Source: Stenomitos frigidus_A (lineage in GTDB: Bacteria; Cyanobacteriota; Cyanobacteriia; Leptolyngbyales; Leptolyngbyaceae). Taken from it: 64,000 bases of DNA. Shown one piece after another: positions 9,363-17,238 of this stretch. The DNA is taken from NCBI RefSeq assembly GCF_963877135.1, contig NZ_CAWNSW010000080.1:124001-188000 (forward strand), written 5' to 3'. The position numbers and the translations under genes are program-made. The number at the start of each line of letters is the position of its first letter. Within the stretch, counting starts at the first letter, position 1. The notes below the pieces were generated by a model that was not told where the DNA came from, ran no database searches, and was given only the letters and a program-made list of their open reading frames with translations.

Positions 9363-10142
9363 TCACCGAACGATCGCGCTCAACTCCAGCGTCTCTCCAG
9401 GAGCAGGAAGGCGCAGTTGAGTGGGTAAGCCAGAGGCAAGCAGGCGATCGCGGAATTCTTCGACGCTGCCGACGGTTTGAATGAGCTTGGGGAGAATGCC
9501 TTCAGCGCGAATGTCGCCCAATGTCGTGGGCACGAAGAAGTGGGGCTTCAGGGTTTCGACCAGATGCATCGCTTCCGAGGGTCCCATAATGACCTGTCCT
9601 AGCAATGGAATAACCTGACCGATGACCGGCGCGATCGCTACATCAATCTGTCCAGGCTGTTCGATTGGTGCGTTCGTGGGAAACAGATGTGGCTCGTAGT
9701 AGAGGGTTTCGTTGGTGGTGCCATCGCGCAACAGATAGCCATTTTCGACTTGACCAGGCTGAATTTCAGCACCTGGAATCGCCGTGATTGTGAGGGCATC
9801 ACTGAGCGAGAATACTTCCCCGTGAGCGATCGCCGTGACTTGCTGATAGCCCAACTGCCGTACTGTTTTGGCAGCAGTAGGTGAGGCAACTACAGGAATA
9901 GTGTGATCGAGTCGTTCCAGCGTGGGCTTATGACAGTGATCATCGACGCCTTGCGAGATCAGGATGAGGTCGATCGGGGGTAAGGTTTCGGGTGTGAACG
10001 CGATCGGCGTGTTGTGATAAGCCGTAAACAACCAGGGCTGACCATAAAACACCAGCGGATCCACTAGCCAGGGGTCAACCAGAATCGTCCGTCCAGCCAA
10101 GTGAAACAACCAACTGTTCAGGTCAATCCGCGTCAGTCTCAT
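9363..10142 (-). CDS. metallo-beta-lactamase-fold protein
   Basis: A 259-residue protein with the UlaG/RomA-like MBL layout: beta strands ending in ILVDPWLVDP near residue 24, then DLILISQGVDDHCHKPTL in place of the canonical HxHxDH, a central AHGEVFSLSDALTITAIPGAE, and FFVPTTLGDI near the C-terminus. The first two histidines of the metal motif are changed (S-Q-G-V-D-D-H), while DDH and a following CH are kept; I recall this variant from cyanobacterial and plant homologues. It may bind one metal or none. Substrate unknown. Confidence 0.7.
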   Translation of the reverse strand: MRLTRIDLNSWLFHLAGRTILVDPWLVDPLVFYGQPWLFTAYHNTPIAFTPETLPPIDLILISQGVDDHCHKPTLERLDHTIPVVASPTAAKTVRQLGYQQVTAIAHGEVFSLSDALTITAIPGAEIQPGQVENGYLLRDGTTNETLYYEPHLFPTNAPIEQPGQIDVAIAPVIGQVIPLLGQVIMGPSEAMHLVETLKPHFFVPTTLGDIRAEGILPKLIQTVGSVEEFRDRLLASGLPTQLRLPAPGETLELSAIVR

Positions 10143-10204
10143 GCTTGTAATATTTCTTAAGGTTAGCTTCTATCTTATCAAGGGGGTGGGGGGTGGGGAG
10201 AGTT

Positions 10205-10330
10205 TTGTTCGCGTAGCGACTCCGTAGCTTTTGCTTCCCGAAGGGTAGGAGTAATTTTGAGTTTTGAGTTTTGAGTTTTGAGTTAATAGATTTGGCTGAA
10301 AGCTGATAGCTGATAGCTAATAGCTATTAG
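10205..10330. repeat. STRR tract upstream of thiD
   Basis: About four copies of GAGTTTT (10255-10286), followed by AGCTGAT/AGCTAAT heptamers up to 10330. A repetitive 5' part (GCGTAGCGACTCCGTAGC) is also common in cyanobacterial intergenic DNA. The tract reaches to within 30 bp of the thiD start. Confidence 0.7.
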
Positions 10331-10356
10331 CTAATCAATTGTGGGATGATCACAGG

Positions 10357-11181
10357 ATGAGTATTGCAAAGATTCCAGTAGCAATGACGATCGCGGGGTC
10401 TGACAGTGGCGGAGGGGCAGGCATTCAGGCAGATCTGCGAACGTTTGCGTTTCACAAAGTGCATGGAACCTGTGCCATTACCTGTATCACCGCGCAGAAT
10501 ACGCTGGGTGTCGAGCGAGTGGATGCGTTGCCACCTGAAGCAGTGGTGGCGCAGATGGAGGCCGTCGTGAAAGATATTGGCGTACAGGCAACCAAGACGG
10601 GAATGTTGCTGAATCAGGAAATCATCGCAGCCGTTGCCGCTCAGGTGCAAGCATTACAGCTTGTTAATCTGGTTGTCGATCCAGTGATGGTGTCACGAAC
10701 GGGAGCGCAACTCATTGATGATGATGCGATCGCCACGCTCAAAACCGCGCTTATTCCACACGCAACGGTGCTGACGCCCAACCGCTATGAGGCGCAAATG
10801 CTGAGCAATCTAGAAATTCAAACGCTCGAAGACATGCAAACGGCCGCCCAACGGATTTATCAATTAGGCGCAAAAGCAGTGCTGGTCAAAGGTGGTGGCT
10901 TACAGGGCGATCGTCGCAGTGTGGATGTCTGGTTTGGCGGACAGCAGCTTGAAACGTTGACTGCCGAAACGGTGGACACCAGCAATACACATGGCACGGG
11001 CTGTACTCTATCGGCCGCGATCGCCGCTAATCTTGCGCTGGGGCATGAGCCACTGACAGCGACTCGTCGTGCCAAAGCGTATGTGACCGAGGCGTTAAAG
11101 TATGCGCTGGCGATCGGGCAGGGACAGGGACCGGTCGGACACTTCTTTCCGCTATTGGTCAATAGCCAATGGTCAGCATAG
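10357..11181 (+). CDS. thiD: hydroxymethylpyrimidine/phosphomethylpyrimidine kinase
   Basis: A 274-residue ribokinase-fold enzyme. IAGSDSGGGAGIQADLRTF near the N-terminus, DPVMVSRTGAQL, LTPNRYEAQML and NTHGTGCTLSAAIAANLA are the ThiD signature motifs; the last supplies the anion hole and catalytic base. It phosphorylates 4-amino-5-hydroxymethyl-2-methylpyrimidine twice for thiamine synthesis. The ATG at 10357 (AGG just upstream) is preferred to the TTG at 10339. No thiE or thiC is adjacent. Confidence 0.93.
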   Translation: MSIAKIPVAMTIAGSDSGGGAGIQADLRTFAFHKVHGTCAITCITAQNTLGVERVDALPPEAVVAQMEAVVKDIGVQATKTGMLLNQEIIAAVAAQVQALQLVNLVVDPVMVSRTGAQLIDDDAIATLKTALIPHATVLTPNRYEAQMLSNLEIQTLEDMQTAAQRIYQLGAKAVLVKGGGLQGDRRSVDVWFGGQQLETLTAETVDTSNTHGTGCTLSAAIAANLALGHEPLTATRRAKAYVTEALKYALAIGQGQGPVGHFFPLLVNSQWSA

Positions 11182-11205
11182 GAGCGTTACGTGTAACGCC
11201 TCTAC
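11182..11205. terminator. palindrome between convergent genes
   Basis: GCGTTAC-GT-GTAACGC, flanked by short GAG/CTC extensions, sits directly after the thiD stop and before the stop of the convergent gene, where a bidirectional terminator is expected. It also resembles dispersed palindromic repeats of cyanobacterial genomes. Confidence 0.45.
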
Positions 11206-11621
11206 TATTCTTGCCAGGTGGATTGCCAGTCAGGGCACTTTTCGCCTTCCCAACCATAGGGATGCATGCCGCAAACCAGCATGGTGCCGCCATACGTTTG
11301 ACCGTGGTAATGGCGGCAACCCACACACGCAGGTCGATCGTTCAAAAACGGTTCGACTGTATGGATCATCGGGTGAGCTGTTTCTTCAACTACAAGCTCC
11401 ATCCCTAAGTAGGCTTCCAAAATGGGATCAATGAGCTCACCGAGGCGTTGCTCAAACTCAATGGCAAACACGGTCTGCATTTGCTCTGCGATTTCTTCTG
11501 AGGCTTCAAAAAATGACTCGACCATTTCGCCAACATCTTTGGCAATGTCAGTGAAAAACTGCTCCACCTCATCAGCCATAACGTCTAGTAGCTCGGAAAA
11601 ATCCTTCGACCAGCTTTCCAT
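11205..11621 (-). CDS. conserved cyanobacterial protein with C-terminal Cys4 module
   Basis: A 138-residue protein with an acidic, helical N-terminal 95 residues (many Glu/Phe/Met, probably amphipathic or coiled) and a C-terminal module CVGCRHYHG...LVCGMHPYG...CPDW. The cysteine pattern CxxC-x(n)-C-MHPYG-x(n)-C recurs in the protein at 48738 of this window. Likely a small metal-binding fold; function unknown. Confidence 0.65.
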   Translation of the reverse strand: MESWSKDFSELLDVMADEVEQFFTDIAKDVGEMVESFFEASEEIAEQMQTVFAIEFEQRLGELIDPILEAYLGMELVVEETAHPMIHTVEPFLNDRPACVGCRHYHGQTYGGTMLVCGMHPYGWEGEKCPDWQSTWQE

Positions 11622-11763
11622 ATGCTTTTAGTTGACCCTGTTCACTTGAACGCTTGCAGAGCCACAGATGCAGATGACGTTTGTAAGCTTGCTTAAAGGC
11701 AGCATCGAATCACTGTGACGTCTGTGAGAATGGCTTCAGTATAGCTCACATGCTTGTCTAAGG

Positions 11764-12129
11764 TTAGTCGCGCTTCAGCCGCTTGAGCTCTTCCTGTAGC
11801 GCGATTACCTGCTGCCGCATCTGTTCAGCTTCCGTTGGGGGAGCTTTCACAGGCTCGTCATCATCGGTAATAATTTCGATTCTACGTGGCTCGGTTGGTT
11901 GCGATGATGTGGGAGGCTGCACGGAAGGCTGTTGTGCTTTAGCGACCATATCATCAACGAAGCGACGGGCTTCTTCACTCGTCATCTCGCCGCGTTCAAC
12001 CATTTCGTCTGCCAGTTGCTGGACTTGCGATCGCAGTTCACCCAGCTTCTCCGTTGCCTTTTCGCCTGCGTAGGAGGCAACGCCAATGCCAAGATAAACT
12101 GCCTTCTGAACTAAATCTCCCAAACCCAT
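11764..12129 (-). CDS. phasin-like small coiled-coil protein
   Basis: A 121-residue protein beginning MGLGDLVQKAVYLGIGVASY, followed by a helix with LGELRSQVQQLADEMVERGE and a C-terminal coiled coil (EQMRQQVIALQEELKRLKR) after a Pro/Thr-rich linker. The N-terminal half resembles cyanobacterial proteins annotated as phasin-family or PhaF-like. No PHA synthase is nearby, so a role on storage granules is only inference. Confidence 0.6.
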   Translation of the reverse strand: MGLGDLVQKAVYLGIGVASYAGEKATEKLGELRSQVQQLADEMVERGEMTSEEARRFVDDMVAKAQQPSVQPPTSSQPTEPRRIEIITDDDEPVKAPPTEAEQMRQQVIALQEELKRLKRD

Positions 12130-12316
12130 ACTGTTTCAAGCTCCTGAACGTCTCGATTGTGCGTTAAAGGATGCAGTAAAATAGTCCTGCCTCTGTCCTC
12201 AACGATTCCAGCATAGAAATAAAGCCTGTGGTGTGTCACCGCTTTCGCAGGCGGAAAACCGTACAGAAAAATAAACAATAGTCGGAGCAATGGTAATGAA
12301 GGGCTCATCGCTCTAA

Positions 12317-12417
12317 CAAAAGCGACCCGGAGTCCACGCCTATCGCAAGCATCCCGTATTGCTGCTACCTTCCGGTCCTGACAAGATTTGGGCGTTCCGA
12401 TCGCATGGGTCCGGATC
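12317..12417 (-). ncRNA. ffs: signal recognition particle RNA (small SRP / 4.5S-type)
   Basis: On the minus strand the RNA contains GTCAGGACCGGAAGG followed by TAGCAGC, the universally conserved SRP domain IV apical loop that binds Ffh. The ends pair: GATCCGGA near the 5' end with TCCGGGTC near the 3' end (8 bp with one G-U), then CC-A-TGC with GCG-T-GG, and a T-run follows at the 3' side. About 100 nt, the usual size for the short bacterial form. Exact ends are estimates. It overlaps an antisense frame that is not a gene. Confidence 0.92.
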
Positions 12418-12449
12418 ACTTATCAGAATAGCATCATCTGGTGACAGTG

Positions 12450-12580
12450 AGGAGAAGGCTAAAGGCTAAAAGCTGAAGGCTAAAGGCTAAAAGCTGAAGG
12501 CTAAAAGCTAAAGGCTAAAGGCTAAAAGCTGAAGGCTAAAGGCTAAAACTCAAAACTCAAAACTCAAAACTCAAAACACT
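12450..12580. repeat. long STRR tract
   Basis: About 14 tandem heptamers of the type GGCTAAA, AGCTGAA and AGCTAAA, followed by about five AACTCAA units. Same repeat vocabulary as 9210 and 10255. It lies between the SRP RNA and the end of the YciI-like gene. Confidence 0.85.
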
Positions 12581-12589
12581 CCCCACTCC

Positions 12590-12856
12590 CTATTCCACAG
12601 CCACCTTCCATTCGTACAGCTTGTAATGTACGCAGCCGTTTTGGACGAGCGGATCTTGCGCGACGATCGCTTTTGCTTCGTCCATTGAGGCCGCTTGAAA
12701 GAGGAGCATACCGCCGCCGTAGCAGCTCCAGTAGCCCGATTTTGCCTGATGCCCTTTAGCAATTAAGCCCCGCACAAATTCTTTGTGGGCGGGGACGTAT
12801 TGGTCAAAGATGGGTCGATCGACGATTCCTTCTTCAATCTTGACGAACCACGGCAT
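12590..12856 (-). CDS. YciI-like protein
   Basis: An 88-residue dimeric alpha/beta-barrel-type protein: MPWFVKIEEGIVDRPIFDQY, then HKEFVRGLIAKGHQAKSGYW, GGGMLLFQAASMDEAKAIVAQDPL, and a final strand. The His of HKEF and the Asp of AQDP match the YCII signature His/Asp pair. Biological role is unclear for most members. A good start at 12856. Confidence 0.8.
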   Translation of the reverse strand: MPWFVKIEEGIVDRPIFDQYVPAHKEFVRGLIAKGHQAKSGYWSCYGGGMLLFQAASMDEAKAIVAQDPLVQNGCVHYKLYEWKVAVE

Positions 12857-13042
12857 GAATGGTGTTCCTTTGAATGGACATTGGTGCGAACGAAAGGGGC
12901 CGTCGGACGTTAGACTTTAGGCAGAAAGCTGCTGGACGCGTTTTGCATCGACTGCAAGGACAAAGAGGCGATCGTCCAAAGGCTTCAGTCTCGGTCTAAA
13001 TAGACGCCGATTAAATAGATGTAGGGTATATAGGGTAGCGTT

Positions 13043-13603
13043 TTGGGTGTAGCAAACGGTCGTTTTTTTATTGCTTTGTTACCGTCTCAGGCGATTCAGG
13101 ATGATGCCAACACGGTGAAGCAGGTGTTTGCCGATCGCTACGACAGTCGTGCTGCCCTTAAATCGCCACCTCACATCACCTTACAGCCACCCTTTGAATG
13201 GTCGTTGGACGCGTTGCCTGCCCTCAACGAAAGTCTCAGCGAGTTTGCGACTCAGTCAGCGCCGCTACCGATCGCTCTGTCAGGGTTTGGAGCCTTTCCG
13301 CCGCGTGTCATCTCCATCAATGTGATCAAGACGCCTGATTTGCTGGCGCTACAAGCAGCGTTAATCGCTCACATGGAGCGAGCGTTAGGCATTGTGAATG
13401 CTGAAGCGAAGACGCGATCGTTCGCGCCTCACATGACGGTTGGCTTTCGTGATTTGACTAAGGAAAATTTTAATCTTGCCTGGGCAGAATTCCAGCATCG
13501 TCCCTTACAGCTTGAGTTCACGGCAACTCACCTGACGTTGTTGCAGAACGATGGGCAACGCTGGACAGTGAGCAGCGAATTTCCTTTTTTAGGCATGCAG
13601 TAG
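13043..13603 (+). CDS. 2'-5' RNA ligase-like 2H phosphoesterase
   Basis: A 186-residue protein with the two H-x-T/S-x motifs of the 2H superfamily: PHITLQ near residue 48 and PHMTVGF near 130, on a LigT-like fold. Members cleave or form 2',5'- or 2',3'-cyclic phosphodiester bonds in RNA ends. The only in-frame start is TTG at 13043, with no clear ribosome-binding site, so a start slightly downstream is possible. Stand-alone gene, convergent with ribD. Confidence 0.85.
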   Translation: MGVANGRFFIALLPSQAIQDDANTVKQVFADRYDSRAALKSPPHITLQPPFEWSLDALPALNESLSEFATQSAPLPIALSGFGAFPPRVISINVIKTPDLLALQAALIAHMERALGIVNAEAKTRSFAPHMTVGFRDLTKENFNLAWAEFQHRPLQLEFTATHLTLLQNDGQRWTVSSEFPFLGMQ

Positions 13604-13635
13604 GGGTTTGGTATATGCAGTAGGGGTTTGGTATG
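13596..13635. repeat. 20-bp direct repeat
   Basis: Two adjacent copies of ATGCAGTAGGGGTTTGGTAT span the stop codon of the 2H phosphoesterase gene (the first copy encodes its last codons). A recent local duplication. Confidence 0.7.
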
Positions 13636-13643
13636 GCCACCCC

Positions 13644-14750
13644 CTACAGGTTCTGTAAATAGCCTTCGATCAACAAATCTGAACCGATCGATCGCCACTC
13701 CATCTGTTCCAACACTAGAGCTTCGGTCATTGCCATGAGTCCCAAGTCGCCAACGGGAGAAGACGCTGTGCTGCCGCCAATGATCTTGGGAGCGATGAAG
13801 GCAAGGACTTTTTGCACGGCTCCATCGGCGATCGCGCGTGCTGCCAATGTTCCACCACATTCCCATAGGACGCTAAGACAACCGCTATCGTACAGGTATT
13901 TCATCACCGCAGCAGGTGTTAAGGGAGTACTTTCAATCACTTCTACTCCCTGCTGCATAAGGGCTTGCTGCACGTCTGATTGTGCCTTTGCTTCGGTAAA
14001 GACGAGCGTGGGTGCGATCGCGGTGTCCCAAAGTTGGGCATCGGTAGGCAGGTCGAGGGATCGGCTCATCACAACCCGTAGTGGCGTGTGTTCTTGACGG
14101 CTGGTGAGAAGCGGATTGTCGCGCCGAACCGTGTTGCCACCCACGATGACGGCATCGCAAGCAGCTCGTAACTGGTGGACTTCCGCGCGAGCTGTAGGCC
14201 CAGTGACCCAGGCACTGTGTCCGGTTGTAGTGGCAATTTTTCCATCCAGCGTCATGGCATATTTCAGGATGCCAAACGGGCGATGATGCAAGATCCGATG
14301 CACAAAGGCTTCGTTTAACTTGCGGCAAGCAGCTTCTTCGATCCCAACTGTGACTGCAATACCCGCCTGCCGTAATCGCGCAATACCACCACCCGCTACT
14401 CTGGGATCGGGATCAACCATCCCGACCACGACTCGCTGCAACCCTGCTGCCACGATCGCTTCTGAGCAAGGTGGGGTGCGTCCATAGTGGTTGCATGGTT
14501 CCAGATTGACGTAGAGTGTAGCATTACGTGCGCGATCGCCCGCCGCTCGGAGTGCAAACACCTCTGCATGGGGTTGCCCGGCTGCGGGATGAAAGCCTTC
14601 CCCGACGATCGCGCCCTCTTGCACAATCACGGAACCCACCAATGGATTCGGCGCAGTACGTCCCAACGCACGTCGCGCTAGATCCAGGCAGCGCTGCATC
14701 ATGGCACGATCGGTGTGGGTGCGATCGTTAATCATTCTGTCATCACTCAC
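13644..14750 (-). CDS. ribD: riboflavin biosynthesis deaminase/reductase
   Basis: A 368-residue bifunctional RibD. The N-terminal deaminase has GRTAPNPLVGSVIV, the zinc ligands HAEVFAL and PCNHYGRTPPCSEAI, and the catalytic Glu of HAE. The C-terminal reductase (about 155-368) starts RPFGILKYAMTLDGKIAT and has the NADPH-binding GGNTVRRDNPLLT. It converts diaminohydroxy-phosphoribosylaminopyrimidine to the ribitylamino-uracil precursor of riboflavin. No other rib genes are adjacent, which is usual in cyanobacteria. Confidence 0.93.
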   Translation of the reverse strand: MSDDRMINDRTHTDRAMMQRCLDLARRALGRTAPNPLVGSVIVQEGAIVGEGFHPAAGQPHAEVFALRAAGDRARNATLYVNLEPCNHYGRTPPCSEAIVAAGLQRVVVGMVDPDPRVAGGGIARLRQAGIAVTVGIEEAACRKLNEAFVHRILHHRPFGILKYAMTLDGKIATTTGHSAWVTGPTARAEVHQLRAACDAVIVGGNTVRRDNPLLTSRQEHTPLRVVMSRSLDLPTDAQLWDTAIAPTLVFTEAKAQSDVQQALMQQGVEVIESTPLTPAAVMKYLYDSGCLSVLWECGGTLAARAIADGAVQKVLAFIAPKIIGGSTASSPVGDLGLMAMTEALVLEQMEWRSIGSDLLIEGYLQNL

Positions 14751-14771
14751 TCAGGAAGAATCACTTTGGCT

Positions 14772-14844
14772 GTAAGGGCTTAGCATTCGGGCGATGGCTT
14801 TTCGGGCTTTCTAAGCGATCATTTGCCGAATGCTAAGCCCCTAC
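14772..14844. repeat. MITE-like long palindrome
   Basis: Perfect 15-bp arms GGGCTTAGCATTCGG (14776-14790) and CCGAATGCTAAGCCC (14826-14840), extended by GTA/TAC outside a single mismatch, enclose about 35 nt. I recall this arm sequence as a dispersed cyanobacterial palindromic repeat. It lies between the ribD start and the end of the AIG2-like gene. Confidence 0.6.
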
Positions 14845-14855
14845 GGATTTTGTTC

Positions 14856-15269
14856 TCATTCTTTGGCAACGGCTGCTTTGTAAGCTGCCCAACCACCGAG
14901 GTCAGAAATGTCAGGCCAACTGTACTTTTCAATCAACTCGCGCGGATAGAGAATGGCTGTCAGCACTTCACCATCTTCCAGCACGACATCACCGGGATAC
15001 ATATTCGGTGGCTCTGTGGCCAGCAGATGCTTGTACTCGGCGATCGTCAGCTCATACACCTCGCCTGGAATGGAGACACCGCCCTCACTGACTTCATAAA
15101 TCGCAGGATGCCACCCATCCGCAGCGGCGTGTAAGCGATAAAGCGATCGCGTTTTTGCTTCCCGAATGAATGTTGCCGACTGAAGATTGCCGTGATCGGG
15201 CTGTCCCCGTAGCGCAGAACCGCAAATAAACACTCGCTTCACACCCGTTGTTTCCGTCATAACGCCCAT
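14856..15269 (-). CDS. AIG2-like (gamma-glutamylcyclotransferase-fold) protein
   Basis: About 137 residues from the ATG at 15269 (ATG at 15260 is equally plausible). It begins with a strand VFICGSALRGQPDHGNL and contains PGEVYELTIAEYKHLLATEP, typical of the GGCT/AIG2 fold also found at the C-terminus of allophanate hydrolases. The usual YGTL start of the family is replaced by CGSALRG. It is divergent from the M20 hydrolase at 15375 across 105 bp, which suggests a joint role in ureide/amide nitrogen metabolism. Substrate unknown. Confidence 0.7.
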   Translation of the reverse strand: MGVMTETTGVKRVFICGSALRGQPDHGNLQSATFIREAKTRSLYRLHAAADGWHPAIYEVSEGGVSIPGEVYELTIAEYKHLLATEPPNMYPGDVVLEDGEVLTAILYPRELIEKYSWPDISDLGGWAAYKAAVAKE

Positions 15270-15374
15270 ATTTTTGTACAACCTGAACTACCGATTCCCT
15301 TGAGGTTGTTCTAAGTTTAGGGTGAGCCCGTTGCTTGCTACAAGTTAGAAACACCGCAAATTCAGATCGAAGGG

Positions 15375-16628
15375 ATGCTTATGCCTGTTCTCTCCACACT
15401 CACAGTCAACGGCGATCGCCTGAACCGCACACTGTTTCAACTAGCCGAAATCGGTAAATTGCCAGACGGTGGCGTCAGTCGGGTTGCTTTCACCACGGAT
15501 GATTTACTCGCCCGCCAACAGGTGAAAGCCTGGATGGTGCAGGCAGGGATGACCGTTCGCATTGATGCAGCTGGCAATATTATCGGCAGCTATGCGGGCA
15601 AAAACGATGGAGCAGCTGCTTTAGCGACTGGATCGCACATTGACACGGTGCCTGTAGCGGGTCGCTATGACGGCTGCTTGGGCGTATTGGCAGGCATCGA
15701 GGTGGTGCAAGTACTGCATGAAAGCAACCTGCGACTAGACCACCCGATCGAAGTCATTGTCTTCACTGATGAAGAGCGCTCTGTGCTGGGCTGCAAAGCA
15801 ATGGCGGGTGAAGTGAGGGAGCCATCAGAGTATTACGCTCGTCTCGACGGGACACCTATTCAGGCGTGCCTCGAAAAAATTGGTGGGGATTGGTCGGCGA
15901 TCGCAACCGCTAAACGCGATCGCTCGGATGTCGCGGCCTTTGTGGAACTCCACGTAGAGCAAGGCGGCCTTTTGGAACATCAAGGGATTCCGATCGGCGT
16001 GGTCGATGGCATTGTGGGACAGTACCGCTTTGCAGTCAACGTCATGGGGCGCATGAACCACGCTGGTACCACCCCAATGCACATGCGGAAAGATGCCCTG
16101 GTTGCCGCAGCGCAAATGGTGCTGGCAGTGAACAAAATCGGGGTGGAGATTCCTGGTGAGCAAGTGGCAACGGTGGGTTATCTGCATGTGTCGCCCAACG
16201 CCACAAATACGGTGCCCGGAGCAGTCGATTTTCGGATCGATTTGCGCGATCTGTCGCAATCACACCTGGAGCTGTTAGTCAGCCGCATGAAAGATGAGTT
16301 TGCCGCGATCGCCGCTGCCACCAACACCCACTTCACTCTCCGCGAAACGCTCCATATCCTGCCGACCCTCTCGGCTCCTCATATTAAAGACGTGATCAAA
16401 CACGTCTCTGAACAACTGGACTTGCCCTACAGCTATCTTCCCAGCCGCGCCGGACACGATGCCCAGGAAATTGGACGTTTCACGGATATGGGCATGATTT
16501 TTGTCCCCAGTCAGGGCGGGATTAGTCACTCGGTTGATGAATACACGACACCAGAAGAATGTACTCAAGGCGCAAACGTTTTGCTGAACACCTTCTTACA
16601 GTTAGACAAGATTTATGCGATCGAGTGA
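15375..16628 (+). CDS. Zn-dependent amidohydrolase, allantoate/N-carbamoyl-amino-acid hydrolase family (M20)
   Basis: A 417-residue hydantoinase/carbamoylase-family enzyme. ATGSHIDTVPVAGRYDGCLGVLAGIEV holds the first metal ligands (H, D), FTDEERSVLGCKAM the glutamates, FVELHVEQGGLLE another ligand, and AGHDAQEIGRF plus GGISHSVDEYT the remaining His residues. These enzymes hydrolyse N-carbamoyl-L-amino acids, ureidoglycolate, allantoate or beta-ureidopropionate; motifs do not separate these. ATGs at 15375 and 15381 are both possible starts. Confidence 0.88.
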   Translation: MLMPVLSTLTVNGDRLNRTLFQLAEIGKLPDGGVSRVAFTTDDLLARQQVKAWMVQAGMTVRIDAAGNIIGSYAGKNDGAAALATGSHIDTVPVAGRYDGCLGVLAGIEVVQVLHESNLRLDHPIEVIVFTDEERSVLGCKAMAGEVREPSEYYARLDGTPIQACLEKIGGDWSAIATAKRDRSDVAAFVELHVEQGGLLEHQGIPIGVVDGIVGQYRFAVNVMGRMNHAGTTPMHMRKDALVAAAQMVLAVNKIGVEIPGEQVATVGYLHVSPNATNTVPGAVDFRIDLRDLSQSHLELLVSRMKDEFAAIAAATNTHFTLRETLHILPTLSAPHIKDVIKHVSEQLDLPYSYLPSRAGHDAQEIGRFTDMGMIFVPSQGGISHSVDEYTTPEECTQGANVLLNTFLQLDKIYAIE

Positions 16629-16687
16629 TATGAGGCAATGGAGGTTGGGGCTAAAGGATTAGCATTGAGGTGGGGCTGAGGTTAACA

Positions 16688-16924
16688 ATGTTAAACGTAA
16701 CAATTGATGAAATTCAACGCGATCCCTTGAAGTACTTGCATCAAGTAGAAGCAGGTGAAACGCTTGTTATTGTTAGATCTGGTGAGCCGATCGACGAGCT
16801 TAGACCGATCACCAGTAGTAAACAACAGCGACCATTTGGGTTGTGTGCAGGCGAGTTTACCGTTCCAGAGGATTTTGATGCGCCTTTGCCAGACGAGGTG
16901 CTCAGTGCCTTTGAGGGCAAATGA
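16688..16924 (+). CDS. Phd/YefM-like antitoxin
   Basis: 78 residues from the ATG at 16688: MLNVTIDEIQRDPLKYLHQV, then GETLVIVRSGEPIDELRPI, the Phd DNA-binding half, and a toxin-neutralising C-terminus with RPFGLCAGEFTVPEDFDAPLP. It overlaps the following vapC start by ATGA, the standard arrangement for this toxin-antitoxin type. Its toxin is destroyed (see next entry). Confidence 0.85.
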   Translation: MLNVTIDEIQRDPLKYLHQVEAGETLVIVRSGEPIDELRPITSSKQQRPFGLCAGEFTVPEDFDAPLPDEVLSAFEGK

Positions 16925-16996
16925 GGATTCTAACGGATACGCACATCTTTCTCTGATTCATCACTGGCGATACCCAATTGTCAACCGCTGTTCGGG
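16921..16996 (+). pseudogene. vapC (PIN-domain toxin) remnant truncated by transposon end
   Basis: Translation from the ATG at 16921 gives MRILTDTHIFL, a stop (TGA at 16954 where the family has Trp), then FITGDTQLSTAVR. This is the start of a PIN-domain VapC toxin, with the first catalytic Asp in TDTH. Similarity stops exactly at 16996, where the TGTACA terminus of the tns element begins. The remaining 100 or so residues are not found elsewhere in the window. Both the nonsense codon and the truncation inactivate it. Confidence 0.85.
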
Positions 16997-17205
16997 TGTA
17001 CATCCTCTAGCTATATGTCGCTGATTGCACTCTAATGTCGCATCAGCATAGCGTCACAAAAAGCCTTCTGAGACTGAATTGTAGTCTTTTACCTCATTAC
17101 CTCCACCTAAAAACCTCGTTGCACAATCGATGTCGTTCCCCTAACGATAGCACGATCAATGTTGTTTCTTGAAGTTCAGCTCGTCGCACGATCGATGTCG
17201 TTTAT
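16997..17205 (+). mobile_element. left end of a Tn7-like (CAST V-K-type) transposon with repeated TnsB-type sites
   Basis: Begins with TGTACA at 16997, the terminal sequence I recall for V-K CAST elements. Inside are four similar sites: 17027-17043 (GCACTCTAATGTCGCAT), 17121-17137 (GCACAATCGATGTCGTT), 17150-17167 (GCACGATCAATGTTGTTT) and 17186-17203 (GCACGATCGATGTCGTTT), plus a partial ATGTCG copy at 17015-17020 near the tip. Multiple transposase sites per end are typical of Tn7-like elements. tnsB starts 36 bp further on. No matching right end was seen in the window. Confidence 0.75.
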
Positions 17206-17238
17206 GCTAATCGAAGCACTTTTTAAAGGCTTCAAACA

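Noticed and set aside
12111..12419. 102-residue minus-strand frame
   Set aside because: It is read through the SRP RNA gene and has no protein similarity.
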